Below are positions 1-9,374 of a stretch of DNA of 64,000 nt, piece after piece (position 1 is the first letter of the stretch; each line of letters opens with the position of its first letter). The notes below the pieces were generated by a model, which made no database searches, was not told where the DNA came from, and was given only the letters and a program-made list of their open reading frames with translations. A program made the position numbers and the translations under genes. Source of the stretch: Symbiodinium natans (taxonomy: Eukaryota > Sar > Dinophyceae > Suessiales > Symbiodiniaceae); the NCBI GenBank assembly GCA_905221605.1, contig CAJNDS010001180.1:382725-446724 (forward strand). The letters run 5' to 3'.

Positions 1-78
1 TGCCGTCTTCCTGAGCTCAATCCCAACACCTTGGGACGACACAATGCCGCAACTGTTCTCAATTGCAGCGTTGTCCAT
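1..78 (-). CDS. Copia-family ORF2, N-terminal fragment (copy A)
   Basis: The first 26 codons of the second ORF of this copia family, starting at the ATG whose complement is at 76-78, with the remainder outside the window. The sequence matches the start of the complete ORF2 in copy C. The 600 bp between it and the pol stop codon is noncoding. The function is unknown; see the copy C entry for the full protein. Confidence 0.6.
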   Translation of the reverse strand, partial: MDNAAIENSCGIVSSQGVGIELRKTA

Positions 79-686
79 GGCTGCAATGGGGCTTCGGAGG
101 TGCACAATGCCCAACTGAATGCTCTCGTGACTGCAATCACAGCAAAGAATTCAACAAAACAAAATTCCCAAAAGCACTTCCAAGATCACAATTCACCTAA
201 AAGGAAAATCGGAAAATCCTAAAGGAGAAAATAAAATACTGGAAAACTTGAAGAAGCAATCTATGTACAATGTGCTAGTTAGAGAGGTTCTACTCTAAAC
301 ACTATGCTGCTGTACAATGCGTTGTTGCGTGTGGTCAATGTGTTGTTGCTTGCAAGGGCGAGTTTTCGTTGTGCAATGGGTGCTGACGCATGCAATCTTT
401 TGTTTGTAGCCTGGGCATGGCGTATGCGAAGCAATGTAAGGAATCAAAACGCGAAACCAATACATGTCCCCATGTGACACAAGCATCAATGCAGACAGTG
501 TTTGTCAATGCCATGTGACACAAGCAGCAATGCAGACAATGTTTGTCAATGCCAATGCTCTTCTTCTTCTCTCTCTCGGTCCCTCAGTCAGAACATGTAA
601 CATGTGAAGACTGAACATGCAATGCCAAAAGGAACACGTGAAACAATTTTTTTTTAAGGGTAAGTGAAACGACGCCAGTGCTTCAG
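79..686 (-). other. Spacer between pol and ORF2 of copy A
   Basis: Noncoding interval inside the element, shared by all three copies. It contains an imperfect duplication of a roughly 55 bp segment (about 476-565) carrying GACACAAGCA...CAATGC, a CTTCTTCTCTCTC pyrimidine tract and a T8-9 run just downstream of the pol stop. No RNA gene or further ORF is apparent. It may hold a splice acceptor or internal promoter for ORF2, but nothing visible proves that. Confidence 0.4.
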
Positions 687-3600
687 TCACAATCGGAAGT
701 CGTTGCGGATCAATCCTAAGCGATTCAGCAGAGACTGCAATGTCTCCGTGGACACATACTTCGTGAGAAGATCAGCACAGTTGTCCTTTGTGCCAATCTT
801 GCACACTCGCAGCATGCCTGCGTCAATCAGATTCTGCATGTACAGATACCTAAGCTCAACGTGTTTTGTACGCTTGCCAGTTCCAAACCGTGAGGCAATA
901 GACTTTCCAGCCGTGCTATCCGTGTGAACAGTAATGCGCACCTTGCGCGCAAATTCTGCTTCAAGGATGATCGACTTTACGTACAAAGCTTCGTTAATGC
1001 CTTGGCCAATAGCATACAGTTCTGCTTCGCCGGAAGACAGTGCTACGGTAGCCTGTGTGCGAGATGTGTGCACTATGGGTGAGCCAAGCAATTGCACCGT
1101 GCTTCCGCTCGTCGACTTTCTTGTCTTCGAGCAACCGGCCCAATCACTGTCGACAAAGCAAACGAGTTCCAGGCTCGACTTCCAGTCTGTCAACATATGA
1201 GTCGGGCGCAATCTAAGCACCGTGTGCCGAGTACCGTTCAGATACCTCAGCAAATGCTTAAGCTTGGCGAGGCTCTCCAATGTGGGTCCTTTCACATCGC
1301 GACTGAGCTCCTTCACCGCGTAGGAACAATCGGGCCTTACGAACGCTAGCCAAAGCAATTTTCCAACTGCTGTGCGAAACTTCGAGTGCTCCTCTTTGTC
1401 AAGCGGGGTGTCAGAATCTTGAACTCTCTTCAGGGCTGAGGAGCCTGTTGTGTTCACAATGTTCGAGCTAGAGTTCATGCTATAAAGCTTCAGAATCTCT
1501 TCAATGTACTGTTGAGACATGAGGATGTCGATGGAATCTCCATTATGGCGCAGTTTCCGTCCTAGAAAGGAATGCTCGCTCCCTGCTTCCAATCGTCCAG
1601 TGATCTTCACAAGAAGCTCTTTGTTGAGAGAATCAATGAAAGCTTTGGACTGTTCGGGGTCTCCTACAATCATCAAATCATCAACATACGCCAAAACATA
1701 GAGCTGTTTCGAAGAGTGACAGTACAAGTTGCTATCGGACTTGCAGCGCCGGAATCCCAACTTTTGCATGGTCTTAGCAAAATGTTCTTGCCACAATCGT
1801 GGACTTTGCTTGAGTCCATACATAGCCCTGTTGAGTTTCCACAGACAATTTCTCGTTGGATAGTACTCTGCAGGAGGAACGACGAAAATCTCTTCACCTG
1901 CGCCAATAGCGGCGTGAAGAAATGCAGTTGAGATATCTGCAAGGCTGATAGACCAATTGCGAGCTAAGGCCATGACAAGAAGCAATCTCATCGTCACAAG
2001 CGAAGGCGTGCTTGCAAACAATGAATCTGTGTCTAACTTCGTCGCATCTTGGTAACAACCTTGAACGACCAATCTCATTCGCAATTCCGTGTCCGTCTTC
2101 CATCTTTTCACCCAACGAACTCCAATGGCATTGCTGATTTGCTCTTCTGTACATTTTTCAATTGGGACCTCAGTGTACACGTTGAAATCCTTCATGGAGC
2201 CCATTTCGTGATCCATTCCTTTCTTTTGGGCCAATTCAGGATATTCACGCGTGATGTCCCAAATGATAGGTTCAGTGAGCTTCAATTCAGTGCGATACTC
2301 ATCTTCATCGTAGTTGACATGAACTGGAACCTCAACGCCATCCTTGGTGATAGCCTTGTTTACTCCTACAGTAGCACCAATCAGCTGCATGACTGCAGCA
2401 ATCTTCCTAGACTTCGGTGACGGTTCTGCTACAGGAGCCTCGGGGTCAATGCGAAGAGACTTAGCTGCTCTCTCGTCTTCCGCAGCTTCAGCGGGCCTCA
2501 CAATTCCTGCGGAGGAAGATGCAGGTTGTTCAGCAATTGACGTGTCAGCTCTTCTCTCTGGCATGTCCTCAAGTTGCAATGGCTCTGTTTTGAGGTTTTC
2601 GGTCCTGACACCTTCTTTGGGCTCTGCAGGTGGCGTCAATCCAGGGGGGTCTCGAACCTTTCCTATTACAGTCAACGACTTAGGCAATACAAACTCGGTA
2701 GTGTGTTCGCCATCAGTCTTGGGCTTCCAAGGAAGAGCCTTGAGTCCATTGACAATGTCGGGCTGCCAATGCTGAGAAGGAGGAGTCCTTCTGACTGTCC
2801 TGACCTTAGTCACTCCTTCGTCAGTGGCAACAATGATCTCGTCTGCCTCAGTGTCTCTTCCTAGCCACAATGCTGACTTCCAAGGGACGTCGGCTTTTCT
2901 AACCGCGTGACCACCAATCACTTTGGCATGAACAACCTCTGCAAACTGACACAATCCACCTTCATAGTTTCGGTTCCATCGTCTGTAATAAGACGTGCAT
3001 CCGTCAGAATGAACAAGGTATCGGTTCAATAGCCATTGTGCATGCTTCAATGCCCAGGGGTACAGAACATGATCTGAAGTGATCTGAATGTTCAAGTTTT
3101 GCTCAACTTGGGCAATCAAAGTGCGAACTTGACCATACAATGTCCTTTGCATCTGACCTACCGAACCACTACTTTGTGGATGTGATTTGGGCGCAGCACG
3201 AAGACTCAATCCACCTAGTTCAGCGCAGACTCTTTGGCAGACATTCTTCAATGGGGATTCTTGGTCATACTGCAGAATGCCAAAAGTTCTTCCGCACTCG
3301 TAGATGAATTTCTTCAATTCGGCTACTGCATAGTTGTTCTCACCTTTTGAGGGAACAATCACAGCCATGCCTAAACCAGTCTGAACATCACAAGCTGACA
3401 AGATCTTTCTCAATGGGAGATCTGGATGTGTAGCTTGGAAGCAATAGTCAACCTGAATCACAGGCTGCCTATCTGACTGTTTCTTTGCAGGACCATGACG
3501 ACCTTTTGACTTGACACAATGAGGACACCAATCTCTGAAAGGCAAATGTGTCAATTCATGTTGGGCTCTTTCTGAGGCTGAGGGTTCACCAGGAACCTTC

Positions 3601-6600
3601 AATCCTTTGGCAACTCTAGCATGTTTGTCATCAGTGTCCTGAATGGGCCTTCCTACCTCAATAGGCACCGACGCGAAGACAACAAAGCCTCTCCAAACAT
3701 GATACAATTCTCGCCTAGGATCTTCCTTAGGTTCCGTTTCAACACCATCAGGATCAAGCATGGTGCACCACAGGTCTTCAATCTCTGAGCCGTTCAACTC
3801 AGGGAACTGCGATTCCACAATGTATGTGTAACGCTCAGCAGTAAGCAAATCACCTAGGCTCTGTTCTGCAATTGGGGAAGGCTCATCATCCGGGTGCACA
3901 GTATCTGTGCGTTTCTGATGAACCATGCGAACCCAATAGTTTGGTAACTGAAGCCAATAGTCGGTGGTTCGCTCTTTGCTTGTAGCCAAATCGAGAGTGT
4001 GATAGAGCCGCGCCAAATCTTCACGCATTTTCGCATTGAACTCGCCAATCGATCGAAGTCTTCTGAGAATAGCAATCTCGCTGTCTCTAAGCTGCGACTC
4101 TCCGCGAGACACTTGTTCCAATGTCGAAGGGGCAGGACGAGTCGCGGATTGCGGTTTCTCCGGCTGTTTCGAGACAATGCGAACTTTCTTTGACGCTTTC
4201 TCGGTCCCTCGGCTCGGAACACTCTCAGTGGGGTGGGGCGGGCGGGGCGAAGAAGGCAATGCATCTTGCGGACGCGTGCGTTCGCGTGTGCGCTTCGCGC
4301 CGGCTTCTAGCTGTCCGCTAGCCGGATACAATGCAAACTCAGTGGTGCCCGTCCAATCACCAGACAATGCAGCATCCGGATCCTCAAGAGATCTCCAATC
4401 TACATCGCGATAGACCTGCTCGGTACCATCCTTATACCGCACCTTAGTGACTCGTGCGCCAGTCAATCTGTCCTCAGCAACAGGCAATGAGCTACGAAGA
4501 CGAGTCAATCCGAACATAGCCCGTCTTGTTTTCACATGATGCCTGATCAGGAGGCAGTTTGGATCATCAATCTCCCAATAATCCATGTTCTTTGTTGCTT
4601 TTCGTTTGGCAGCAACAGTTCTGGCGAATGCTGGTTTGGATCTTGCTCTAGCTTGTGCCATCGCAACCAATGAAGAAATCTTTGAAAGATGATCATACTC
4701 ACAATGAGTGGAATCAGTGATGCCTCTCAACTCAAGATCAATGGTTTCAAGATCGAGGTCATCCATGAGGCTACTGATTTCCAATTCAGTTCGGGGGCCT
4801 GAATAGGCTGAGTAGGGAATGACAGTAGGGGTGAGATACACCAAAGTGCCTTGCCGAACAATGGGCACGGTTTGATTCGACGGTGTCATCAATGCCATGA
4901 AATCCTTTGCCATGATTGTCCAAAAGTCTTGAAGCAAGAACCTAGACACACTGACCAATGGGAAAGGAATGTGCTCACACACATAGAACTGCACGCACAA
5001 TGAGTGGCCGTTGCAGTCAAGTTCAACAACACGCTTCCCCAAGATGGACAATGTCTTGCCTGAGATGCTTCTAAGCGCCGGGCAGTCACTGCCTACTGGG
5101 TGCAATGGATAGTCCGATGCGAACCAAGGTGGACAACAATTTGCTGATGCACCAGAATCGAACAAAATCCAACTCCTGTCGACAATGCCTGACTGTATGT
5201 GGAAATCAGACAAGCGATCAATCCCAATGCCAGTTGGGTTCGGCACTAGCTCACTCTGACCTTCAATGCTTGACTCACTGCTACTGTCATCATGTGGGAT
5301 GTGACTGCCAATCATTCTGTCGACAATCACATCATCTGCACTGCGAGGATGTGGAGGAACAGAGGCTGACAATGTTCCAATCAGCATCAAAGCTCCTACG
5401 AACAATCTACTTGTAAGGCTGGGTCTCACAGGCCTGGGGGCTGCACTAGACCTTCTGGGGCTCTCAAGCAATGGATTGTTCGAGGCAAGTTGAGGAGTCA
5501 ATGGTTCTCTCTCTTCACTCCGCTCTGTGCTCTCAATGGTGACTGCTGCTGCAGTCTCTTGGGTCGCCAATGGTGGCGAGCCTGTGTTGGGTACCTCTCT
5601 GCTCAATGCGCTGCCAGTGGCAGCAAAAACCGGTTGCGCGCCTAAGTTCCAATCAGACCAATCCTCAGACCAGTCCTGAGAGGAATCATACCAATCCTGA
5701 CCGTACCAGGAATCGTCGTCCCAATACGTCCAGTCTTCTTCACTGTACAAAGCACTCTGCCAATCGTCATACCACCAGCTGGTGTCAACAGCGTCTTCAG
5801 GCCAATTCTCTTCTTCTGTGCATTCATATCCTAGCTCTCCACTCTCTGCAATCATTGACTGTCGATTCTGAGGGCAATGCTTGCTCCAATGCGACTGCGA
5901 ACCACAAATGAAACATCCTGTTCCTGAGTCGGGCCCTTTTCCAATCTTTCCTCCTTTTCCTTTTCCTTTTCCTTTTCCTGAGCCTTTGTGGAATCCTTTC
6001 TTTCCTTTGCCTTTCCAATTCTTTCCTTTGCCTTTTCCTTTGTATACTTTGCTCTTTCCTTTGAATCCTTTGCCCTTTCCTTTGTAGCCTTTGAATCCTT
6101 TTCCTTTTCCTTTCAATGCACCTATGTCCATGGGAACTGGTCCCTCTGAAGAGTTTGGTGACCTCCAATTGGCTAAATGCCTGCTCTGGTAGTACTGTTT
6201 CACAATCTGTACAACATCGGAAAACGTGGTCAATGCATCAACGTTGAGGCGCAAATGTTGCTGCAATGCGCCTGAGGTTTTGTTGACCATCAGAGTGACC
6301 AATAGGTCATCGTCCAGGAGCTTCCCTGTGGCTTTCTCATGCTTGTTCTTCAATGAAATAAACTCCGTCAAATCCGCTTCGAATGAGGCGTCTCGGAATC
6401 TGAAGTCTAGCAATCTGCTCAACAAGCTAACTCCCCTGGCTCTGTCGGGCAATGCAAAACGTTCGTACAATTGCCTCCAGGTCTCAAAACCATTTCCGCC
6501 TTCATTCAATCTCACGACCAATCTGGCGGGGCCGTCTGTGATCTGTGCAAGAAGGTAGTGCAATTGTCTGCTGAAATCAACTAATCTTTGATTCGGGCAA

Positions 6601-6818
6601 TTTGCTGCTTCGAAATCTTCCAAGTGCTGGTCAATGCAGGGGTCATAAGTACCTTCCAGCCTGTCCATCAATGACTGGGCTACAGGTTTGTACAAGGAAA
6701 CATACGACTTCAATTGCCAGCTCCAATCTTCCCATTTCTCGGACTCACCATGGAAAATCGGTGGAGGAAACAATTTGATTTCTCCTCCTAGACCTTGGAA
6801 GTTTCCAAATACTGCCAT
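687..6818 (-). CDS. Ty1/copia Gag-Pol polyprotein (copy A, intact frame)
   Basis: Single open frame of 2043 codons from the ATG at 6818 (the frame is open five codons further, without an ATG). From the N-terminus it has a Gag domain of about 230 residues, a Lys/Gly-rich repeat (KGKGKG type), a CCHC zinc knuckle (C-x2-C-x4-H-x4-C) near residue 300, a hydrophobic stretch near 470, and an aspartic protease with DSGA near residue 554. Integrase follows with an HHCC region and aspartates at 1124 and 1185. Then comes reverse transcriptase with MYGLKQSP and YVDD near 1711, and copia RNase H motifs (DSDWAG, SSGEAELYA, KHVELRYLY). The order protease-integrase-RT-RNase H is diagnostic for copia. The position that should carry the third integrase catalytic residue, 1221, is Gly instead of Glu. 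Translation as one polyprotein and cleavage by its own protease is inferred from the family. Confidence 0.95.
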   Translation of the reverse strand: MAVFGNFQGLGGEIKLFPPPIFHGESEKWEDWSWQLKSYVSLYKPVAQSLMDRLEGTYDPCIDQHLEDFEAANCPNQRLVDFSRQLHYLLAQITDGPARLVVRLNEGGNGFETWRQLYERFALPDRARGVSLLSRLLDFRFRDASFEADLTEFISLKNKHEKATGKLLDDDLLVTLMVNKTSGALQQHLRLNVDALTTFSDVVQIVKQYYQSRHLANWRSPNSSEGPVPMDIGALKGKGKGFKGYKGKGKGFKGKSKVYKGKGKGKNWKGKGKKGFHKGSGKGKGKGKGGKIGKGPDSGTGCFICGSQSHWSKHCPQNRQSMIAESGELGYECTEEENWPEDAVDTSWWYDDWQSALYSEEDWTYWDDDSWYGQDWYDSSQDWSEDWSDWNLGAQPVFAATGSALSREVPNTGSPPLATQETAAAVTIESTERSEEREPLTPQLASNNPLLESPRRSSAAPRPVRPSLTSRLFVGALMLIGTLSASVPPHPRSADDVIVDRMIGSHIPHDDSSSESSIEGQSELVPNPTGIGIDRLSDFHIQSGIVDRSWILFDSGASANCCPPWFASDYPLHPVGSDCPALRSISGKTLSILGKRVVELDCNGHSLCVQFYVCEHIPFPLVSVSRFLLQDFWTIMAKDFMALMTPSNQTVPIVRQGTLVYLTPTVIPYSAYSGPRTELEISSLMDDLDLETIDLELRGITDSTHCEYDHLSKISSLVAMAQARARSKPAFARTVAAKRKATKNMDYWEIDDPNCLLIRHHVKTRRAMFGLTRLRSSLPVAEDRLTGARVTKVRYKDGTEQVYRDVDWRSLEDPDAALSGDWTGTTEFALYPASGQLEAGAKRTRERTRPQDALPSSPRPPHPTESVPSRGTEKASKKVRIVSKQPEKPQSATRPAPSTLEQVSRGESQLRDSEIAILRRLRSIGEFNAKMREDLARLYHTLDLATSKERTTDYWLQLPNYWVRMVHQKRTDTVHPDDEPSPIAEQSLGDLLTAERYTYIVESQFPELNGSEIEDLWCTMLDPDGVETEPKEDPRRELYHVWRGFVVFASVPIEVGRPIQDTDDKHARVAKGLKVPGEPSASERAQHELTHLPFRDWCPHCVKSKGRHGPAKKQSDRQPVIQVDYCFQATHPDLPLRKILSACDVQTGLGMAVIVPSKGENNYAVAELKKFIYECGRTFGILQYDQESPLKNVCQRVCAELGGLSLRAAPKSHPQSSGSVGQMQRTLYGQVRTLIAQVEQNLNIQITSDHVLYPWALKHAQWLLNRYLVHSDGCTSYYRRWNRNYEGGLCQFAEVVHAKVIGGHAVRKADVPWKSALWLGRDTEADEIIVATDEGVTKVRTVRRTPPSQHWQPDIVNGLKALPWKPKTDGEHTTEFVLPKSLTVIGKVRDPPGLTPPAEPKEGVRTENLKTEPLQLEDMPERRADTSIAEQPASSSAGIVRPAEAAEDERAAKSLRIDPEAPVAEPSPKSRKIAAVMQLIGATVGVNKAITKDGVEVPVHVNYDEDEYRTELKLTEPIIWDITREYPELAQKKGMDHEMGSMKDFNVYTEVPIEKCTEEQISNAIGVRWVKRWKTDTELRMRLVVQGCYQDATKLDTDSLFASTPSLVTMRLLLVMALARNWSISLADISTAFLHAAIGAGEEIFVVPPAEYYPTRNCLWKLNRAMYGLKQSPRLWQEHFAKTMQKLGFRRCKSDSNLYCHSSKQLYVLAYVDDLMIVGDPEQSKAFIDSLNKELLVKITGRLEAGSEHSFLGRKLRHNGDSIDILMSQQYIEEILKLYSMNSSSNIVNTTGSSALKRVQDSDTPLDKEEHSKFRTAVGKLLWLAFVRPDCSYAVKELSRDVKGPTLESLAKLKHLLRYLNGTRHTVLRLRPTHMLTDWKSSLELVCFVDSDWAGCSKTRKSTSGSTVQLLGSPIVHTSRTQATVALSSGEAELYAIGQGINEALYVKSIILEAEFARKVRITVHTDSTAGKSIASRFGTGKRTKHVELRYLYMQNLIDAGMLRVCKIGTKDNCADLLTKYVSTETLQSLLNRLGLIRNDFRL

Positions 6819-6860
6819 CACGAATCTAGACAATCGTTCAGGAGCCCTTGGACTTCGTCC

Positions 6861-6875
6861 AGTGCTCCGCTACCA
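6861..6875 (-). promoter_or_regulatory. Primer-binding site of copy A
   Basis: Directly adjacent to the 5' LTR the minus strand reads TGGTAGCGGAGCACT. The complementary tRNA 3' end would be ...CTCCGCTACCA, and the implied acceptor stem begins AGCGGAG with an A1:U72 pair, a hallmark of eukaryotic initiator tRNA-Met. Copia-type elements commonly prime from initiator tRNA-Met, so this assignment is likely, but the organism's tRNA is not in the window. Confidence 0.6.
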
Positions 6876-7089
6876 TGAAATTTTACAAAAGCGAAATCGT
6901 CTACTCAATCAGGTGATCTCAGAACTGCTCAGTTCAATCAAGCACAATCAACAAGCACAAACTCTGCTGTGTGATGCAATCACTCGAGCTCAATGTTTTC
7001 CGACTTGAGCCAAAGTTGATCCAGCAATCCTTTGATGACCAATGCATCTCTGTGTGGATACAAAGGTGATCTGACCAATCATCCTAACA
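6876..7089 (-). repeat. 5' LTR of copia copy A
   Basis: 214 bp repeat beginning TGTTAGGATG and ending AAAATTTCA on the minus strand. It is homologous to the LTR pairs of copies B and C but differs from both at several positions, including one extra base near the middle. It contains the spliced-leader-like segment at 7004-7014. Confidence 0.92.
7004..7014 (-). promoter_or_regulatory. Spliced-leader 3'-end match inside copia LTR
   Basis: The minus strand (the element's sense strand) reads TTTGGCTCAAG, identical to the last 11 nt of the dinoflagellate spliced leader. It lies about 76-86 nt from the sense start of the LTR. Equivalent matches occur in every other LTR here: 8899-8909, 17520-17530, 17759-17769 and 26386-26396. 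A role is inference. Confidence 0.5.
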
Positions 7090-7240
7090 TTTAAGCCCCC
7101 CTTTAAGCCCCACTTTAACCTTTAAGGCCCCCCCGTTTTAAGGGGCTTCAAACCCCCCCTTGAAGCCCCTCTTTTTAAGCCCCCTTAAAACCACCCCTAA
7201 AGCTCCCCCCTGAAGCCGCAACCAAGCCCCCCCCTCTGTG
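7090..7240. repeat. TTTAAGCCCCCC-type low-complexity repeat
   Basis: Degenerate runs of TTTAAG followed by 4-9 C, with some CCTTGAAGCCCC variants. The same sequence type resumes at 8548-8771, at 17606-17631 and at 26472-26587, each time abutting a copia LTR. It has no coding potential. Confidence 0.85.
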
Positions 7241-7680
7241 GAGGGTTTAGGCAGCAGTTTAAGAGGCCTAATACTTGCTGGGCCTTTGGGCAGCAATGTA
7301 AGAGGCGTAATGCTTGCTGGGCCTTCTGCGGAGGGTTTAGGCAGCAGTTTAAGAGGCCTAATACTTGCTGGGCCTTTTTTGGAGGGTTTGGGCAGCAGTT
7401 TAAAAGGCGTAACACTTGCTGGGCCTTCTGCGGAGGGTTTAGGCAGCAGTTTAAGAGGCCTGACACTTGCTGGGCCTTTTGTGGAGGGTTTGGGCAGCAG
7501 TTTAAAAGGCGTAATACTTGCTGGGCCTTCTGTGGAGGATTTAGGCAGCAGTTTAAGAGGCCGAATACTCGCTGGGCCTTTTGTGGCGGGTTCGGGCAGC
7601 AGTTTAAGACGTCTAAGAGGCGTAATACCTGCTGGGCCTTCGGTGGAGGATTTAGGCAGCAGTTTTAGAGGCCTAATGCG
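7240..7680. repeat. 51-bp minisatellite, about eight units
   Basis: Tandem units starting at GGAGGGTTTAGGCAGCAG recur every 51 bp (for example 7331, 7382, 7433, 7484). Alternate units differ in a consistent way (GGCCTAATACTTGC versus GGCGTAATACTTGC), suggesting a 102-bp higher-order unit in part of the array. Because 51 is divisible by three, the array stays open on both strands (a 17-residue repeat with LGSSLRG and LAGP on plus), but it has no context of a gene. Confidence 0.9.
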
Positions 7681-7693
7681 AGCATCGTGTTTG

Positions 7694-7966
7694 CAAATGG
7701 GGGGGGCTGCGCCCCCCCCAACCCCCCCGCTTGTTTAAGCCGGGCAAACTCGCGTGGAAGCATATGAGTCATGTCCAAAACAAAACAAAACATGGGGTTC
7801 TCGGCTTAGCCCCGCGCCACGTCACTGCTATGCAAATGGGGGGGGCTGCGCCCCCCCCAACCCCCCCGCTTTTTTCTGCCGGGCAAGCTCGCGTGGAAGC
7901 ATATGAATCATCTCTGAAACAAGACATGGGGTTCTCGGCTTAGCCCCGCGCCACGTCACTGCTATG
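7694..7966. repeat. About 135-bp direct repeat with G8/C8 hairpin, two and a part copies
   Basis: A block starting at an ATGGGGGGGGCTGCGCCCCCCCC palindrome-like core, then a CGCTTGTTTAAGCCGGGCAA-like stretch and ending in GGGTTCTCGGCTTAGCCC, is repeated at about 7695 and 7835. A third copy of its last 40 bp lies at about 7930-7966. The G/C core can form a strong hairpin. Confidence 0.75.
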
Positions 7967-8060
7967 AACTCTCTGCTCCTTGAAACTCGAGTAATGAACA
8001 CAAAAAACAAAAGAAGAAGCGAGCGGGGTGGAAATGCCCTTAAGCTCCCCTTTAAAAAGA

Positions 8061-8550
8061 GTCTCACTTCTCTGGTTTCGAAGAATGAAACCCAAAAAAC
8101 AAAACAAGATTCGAGGGGGGTGGAATTTAGAATACATTCCCTTCTTTCTTTTCGTAAAGGGAAATGAATGTTTAGAGTCTCACTTCTCTGGTTTCGAAGA
8201 ATGAAATCCAAAAACAAACACAAAATGTAAAACAAGATTCGAGGGGGGTGGAATTTAGAATACATTCCCTTCTTTCGCTTCGTAAAGGGAAAAGTATGTT
8301 TAGAGTCTCACTATTCTGGTTTCGAATAATGAAATCCAAAAAAAATACAAAAATATAACAAGATTCGAGGGGGGTGGAATTTAGAATAAATTCCTCTCTC
8401 TCTCTCTCTCTCTTTTCAAATGGAAGTTAGAGTCTCACTTCTCTTGTTTCGAAGAACGAAATCCAAAAAACAAAACAAGATTCGAGGGGGGTGGAATTTA
8501 GAATAAATCCCTTCTCTCTCATCTTCAAGATAAAGTAATGTTTAGAGTCG
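8061..8550. repeat. Tandem repeat of about 115-128 bp, four units
   Basis: GAGTCTCACTTCTCTGG-type starts recur at about 8061, 8177, 8305 and 8432, with a last partial unit at 8547. Each unit contains an A-rich block, then GATTCGAGGGGGGTGGAATT, then a CTTTCTTTTCGTAAAGGG hairpin-like segment that degenerates into a CT tract in the fourth unit. No coding signal is seen. Confidence 0.8.
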
Positions 8551-8771
8551 CCCTTAAGCCCCCCTTTTTTCGGCCCCTTTAAGCCCTCCCCCTTAAGCCT
8601 CTCTAGCCCCCCCCCTTTAAGCCCCCCCCCCCTTCACCTTAAGCCCCCTTCAAAGCCCCCTTGAAGCCCCCCTTCAAGCCCCCCTTGAAGCCCCCTTTAA
8701 GCCCCCCTTGAAGCCCCCTTTAAGCCCCCCTTTAAGCCTCCCCTTCAAGCCCCCTTTAAGCCCCCCTTTAA
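8548..8771. repeat. TTTAAGCCCCCC-type low-complexity repeat, left flank of copy B
   Basis: Continuous CCCCTTTAAGCCCCCCTTGAAG-like arrays leading directly into the 3' LTR of copy B. The last five bases before the LTR are TTTAA (8767-8771), matching the target duplication of copy C. Confidence 0.85.
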
Positions 8772-8984
8772 TGAAATTTTACAAAAGCGAAATCGTCTGC
8801 TCAATCAGGTGATCTCAGAACTGCTCAATTCAATCAAGCACAATCACAAGCACCAACTCTGCTGTGTGATGCAATCACTCAAGCTCAATGTTTTCCGACT
8901 TGAGCCAAAGTTGATCCAGCAATCCTCTGATGACCAATGCATCTCTGTGTGGATACAAAGGTGATCTGACCAATCATCCTAACA
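8772..8984 (-). repeat. 3' LTR of copia copy B
   Basis: 213 bp, starting TGAAATTTTAC and ending CATCCTAACA on the plus strand. It appears identical to the 5' LTR at 17393-17605 and shares diagnostic bases with it (CTGCTC, ATTCAAT, CTCAAGC, CTGATG) that differ from copy C. Confidence 0.93.
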
Positions 8985-9374
8985 CGGTCCGTCGAATTCG
9001 CAATTCATTGCAAATTCGCATCAGGTCAGATTCTCGAAACAATTCAAACTCCATCCAAAATATATCAGCATCAAAATTCATTCAAAGAAGCAACAATAGG
9101 ACACGACTCAACTGCTCAGGCTCAAATCCCTTTTGCGCATCGGAACTGCAATGTAAATCTGCAAGAATCCGGCTCAAAAGACTGTACAATGCCACGTGGA
9201 AGCAACATCACGTCGTGACGAGTGGCAATGCACCACAGCTGAAAGCGTCAACCATCGACTCTGCGAATTCCAGTCAATATATTGCTCGAGGCAATTCTGA
9301 GATCCAGAAACACAGCAAACGACGTCGAATGCCAATCAGCAGCTCATCAAAATTGTTGCACTCAGGCAATCCAC
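8985..9374 (-). other. 3' noncoding region between ORF2 and 3' LTR of copy B
   Basis: About 390 bp of element sequence with no ORF. The bases next to the LTR (TCGACGGACCG on the minus strand) should contain the polypurine tract but are only weakly purine-rich. Copy C has the same region with small indels. Confidence 0.5.

Larger units (their letters stand above)
1..7089 (-). mobile_element. Ty1/copia LTR retrotransposon, copy A (3' end cut by window edge)
   Basis: Minus-strand element reading from its 5' LTR (6876-7089) through a primer-binding site, an open Gag-Pol frame and the first codons of a second ORF, which leave the window at position 1. It is nearly identical in layout and sequence to copies B and C. 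The 5' LTR is followed on its outer side by TTTAA, the same pentanucleotide that flanks copy C on both sides, so its target duplication is probably TTTAA as well; the other flank is not visible. Copy A has the best-preserved coding capacity of the three in what can be seen: no frameshift, and the protease D-S-G triad is present. Confidence 0.93.

Noticed and set aside
664-6558. Many plus-strand ORFs of 60-143 codons opposite copia pol, repeated in copies B and C
   Set aside because: Antisense shadows of a strongly coding minus frame; they recur because the elements are copies.
7694-7720. G8/C8 hairpin as a transcription terminator
   Set aside because: It is part of a repeated low-complexity block without a gene upstream, and such terminators are not expected in this kind of genome.
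7238-7738. 166-codon plus-strand ORF in the minisatellite as a gene
   Set aside because: Open only because the 51-bp unit is a multiple of three; the minus strand is equally open and there is no gene context.
7700-8771. Regular repeats considered as a CRISPR array
   Set aside because: Units are contiguous tandem repeats with no unique spacers, and the setting is eukaryotic.
8985-9374. tRNA or small-RNA gene downstream of copia ORF2
   Set aside because: No cloverleaf, A/B box or conserved RNA core could be found by eye.
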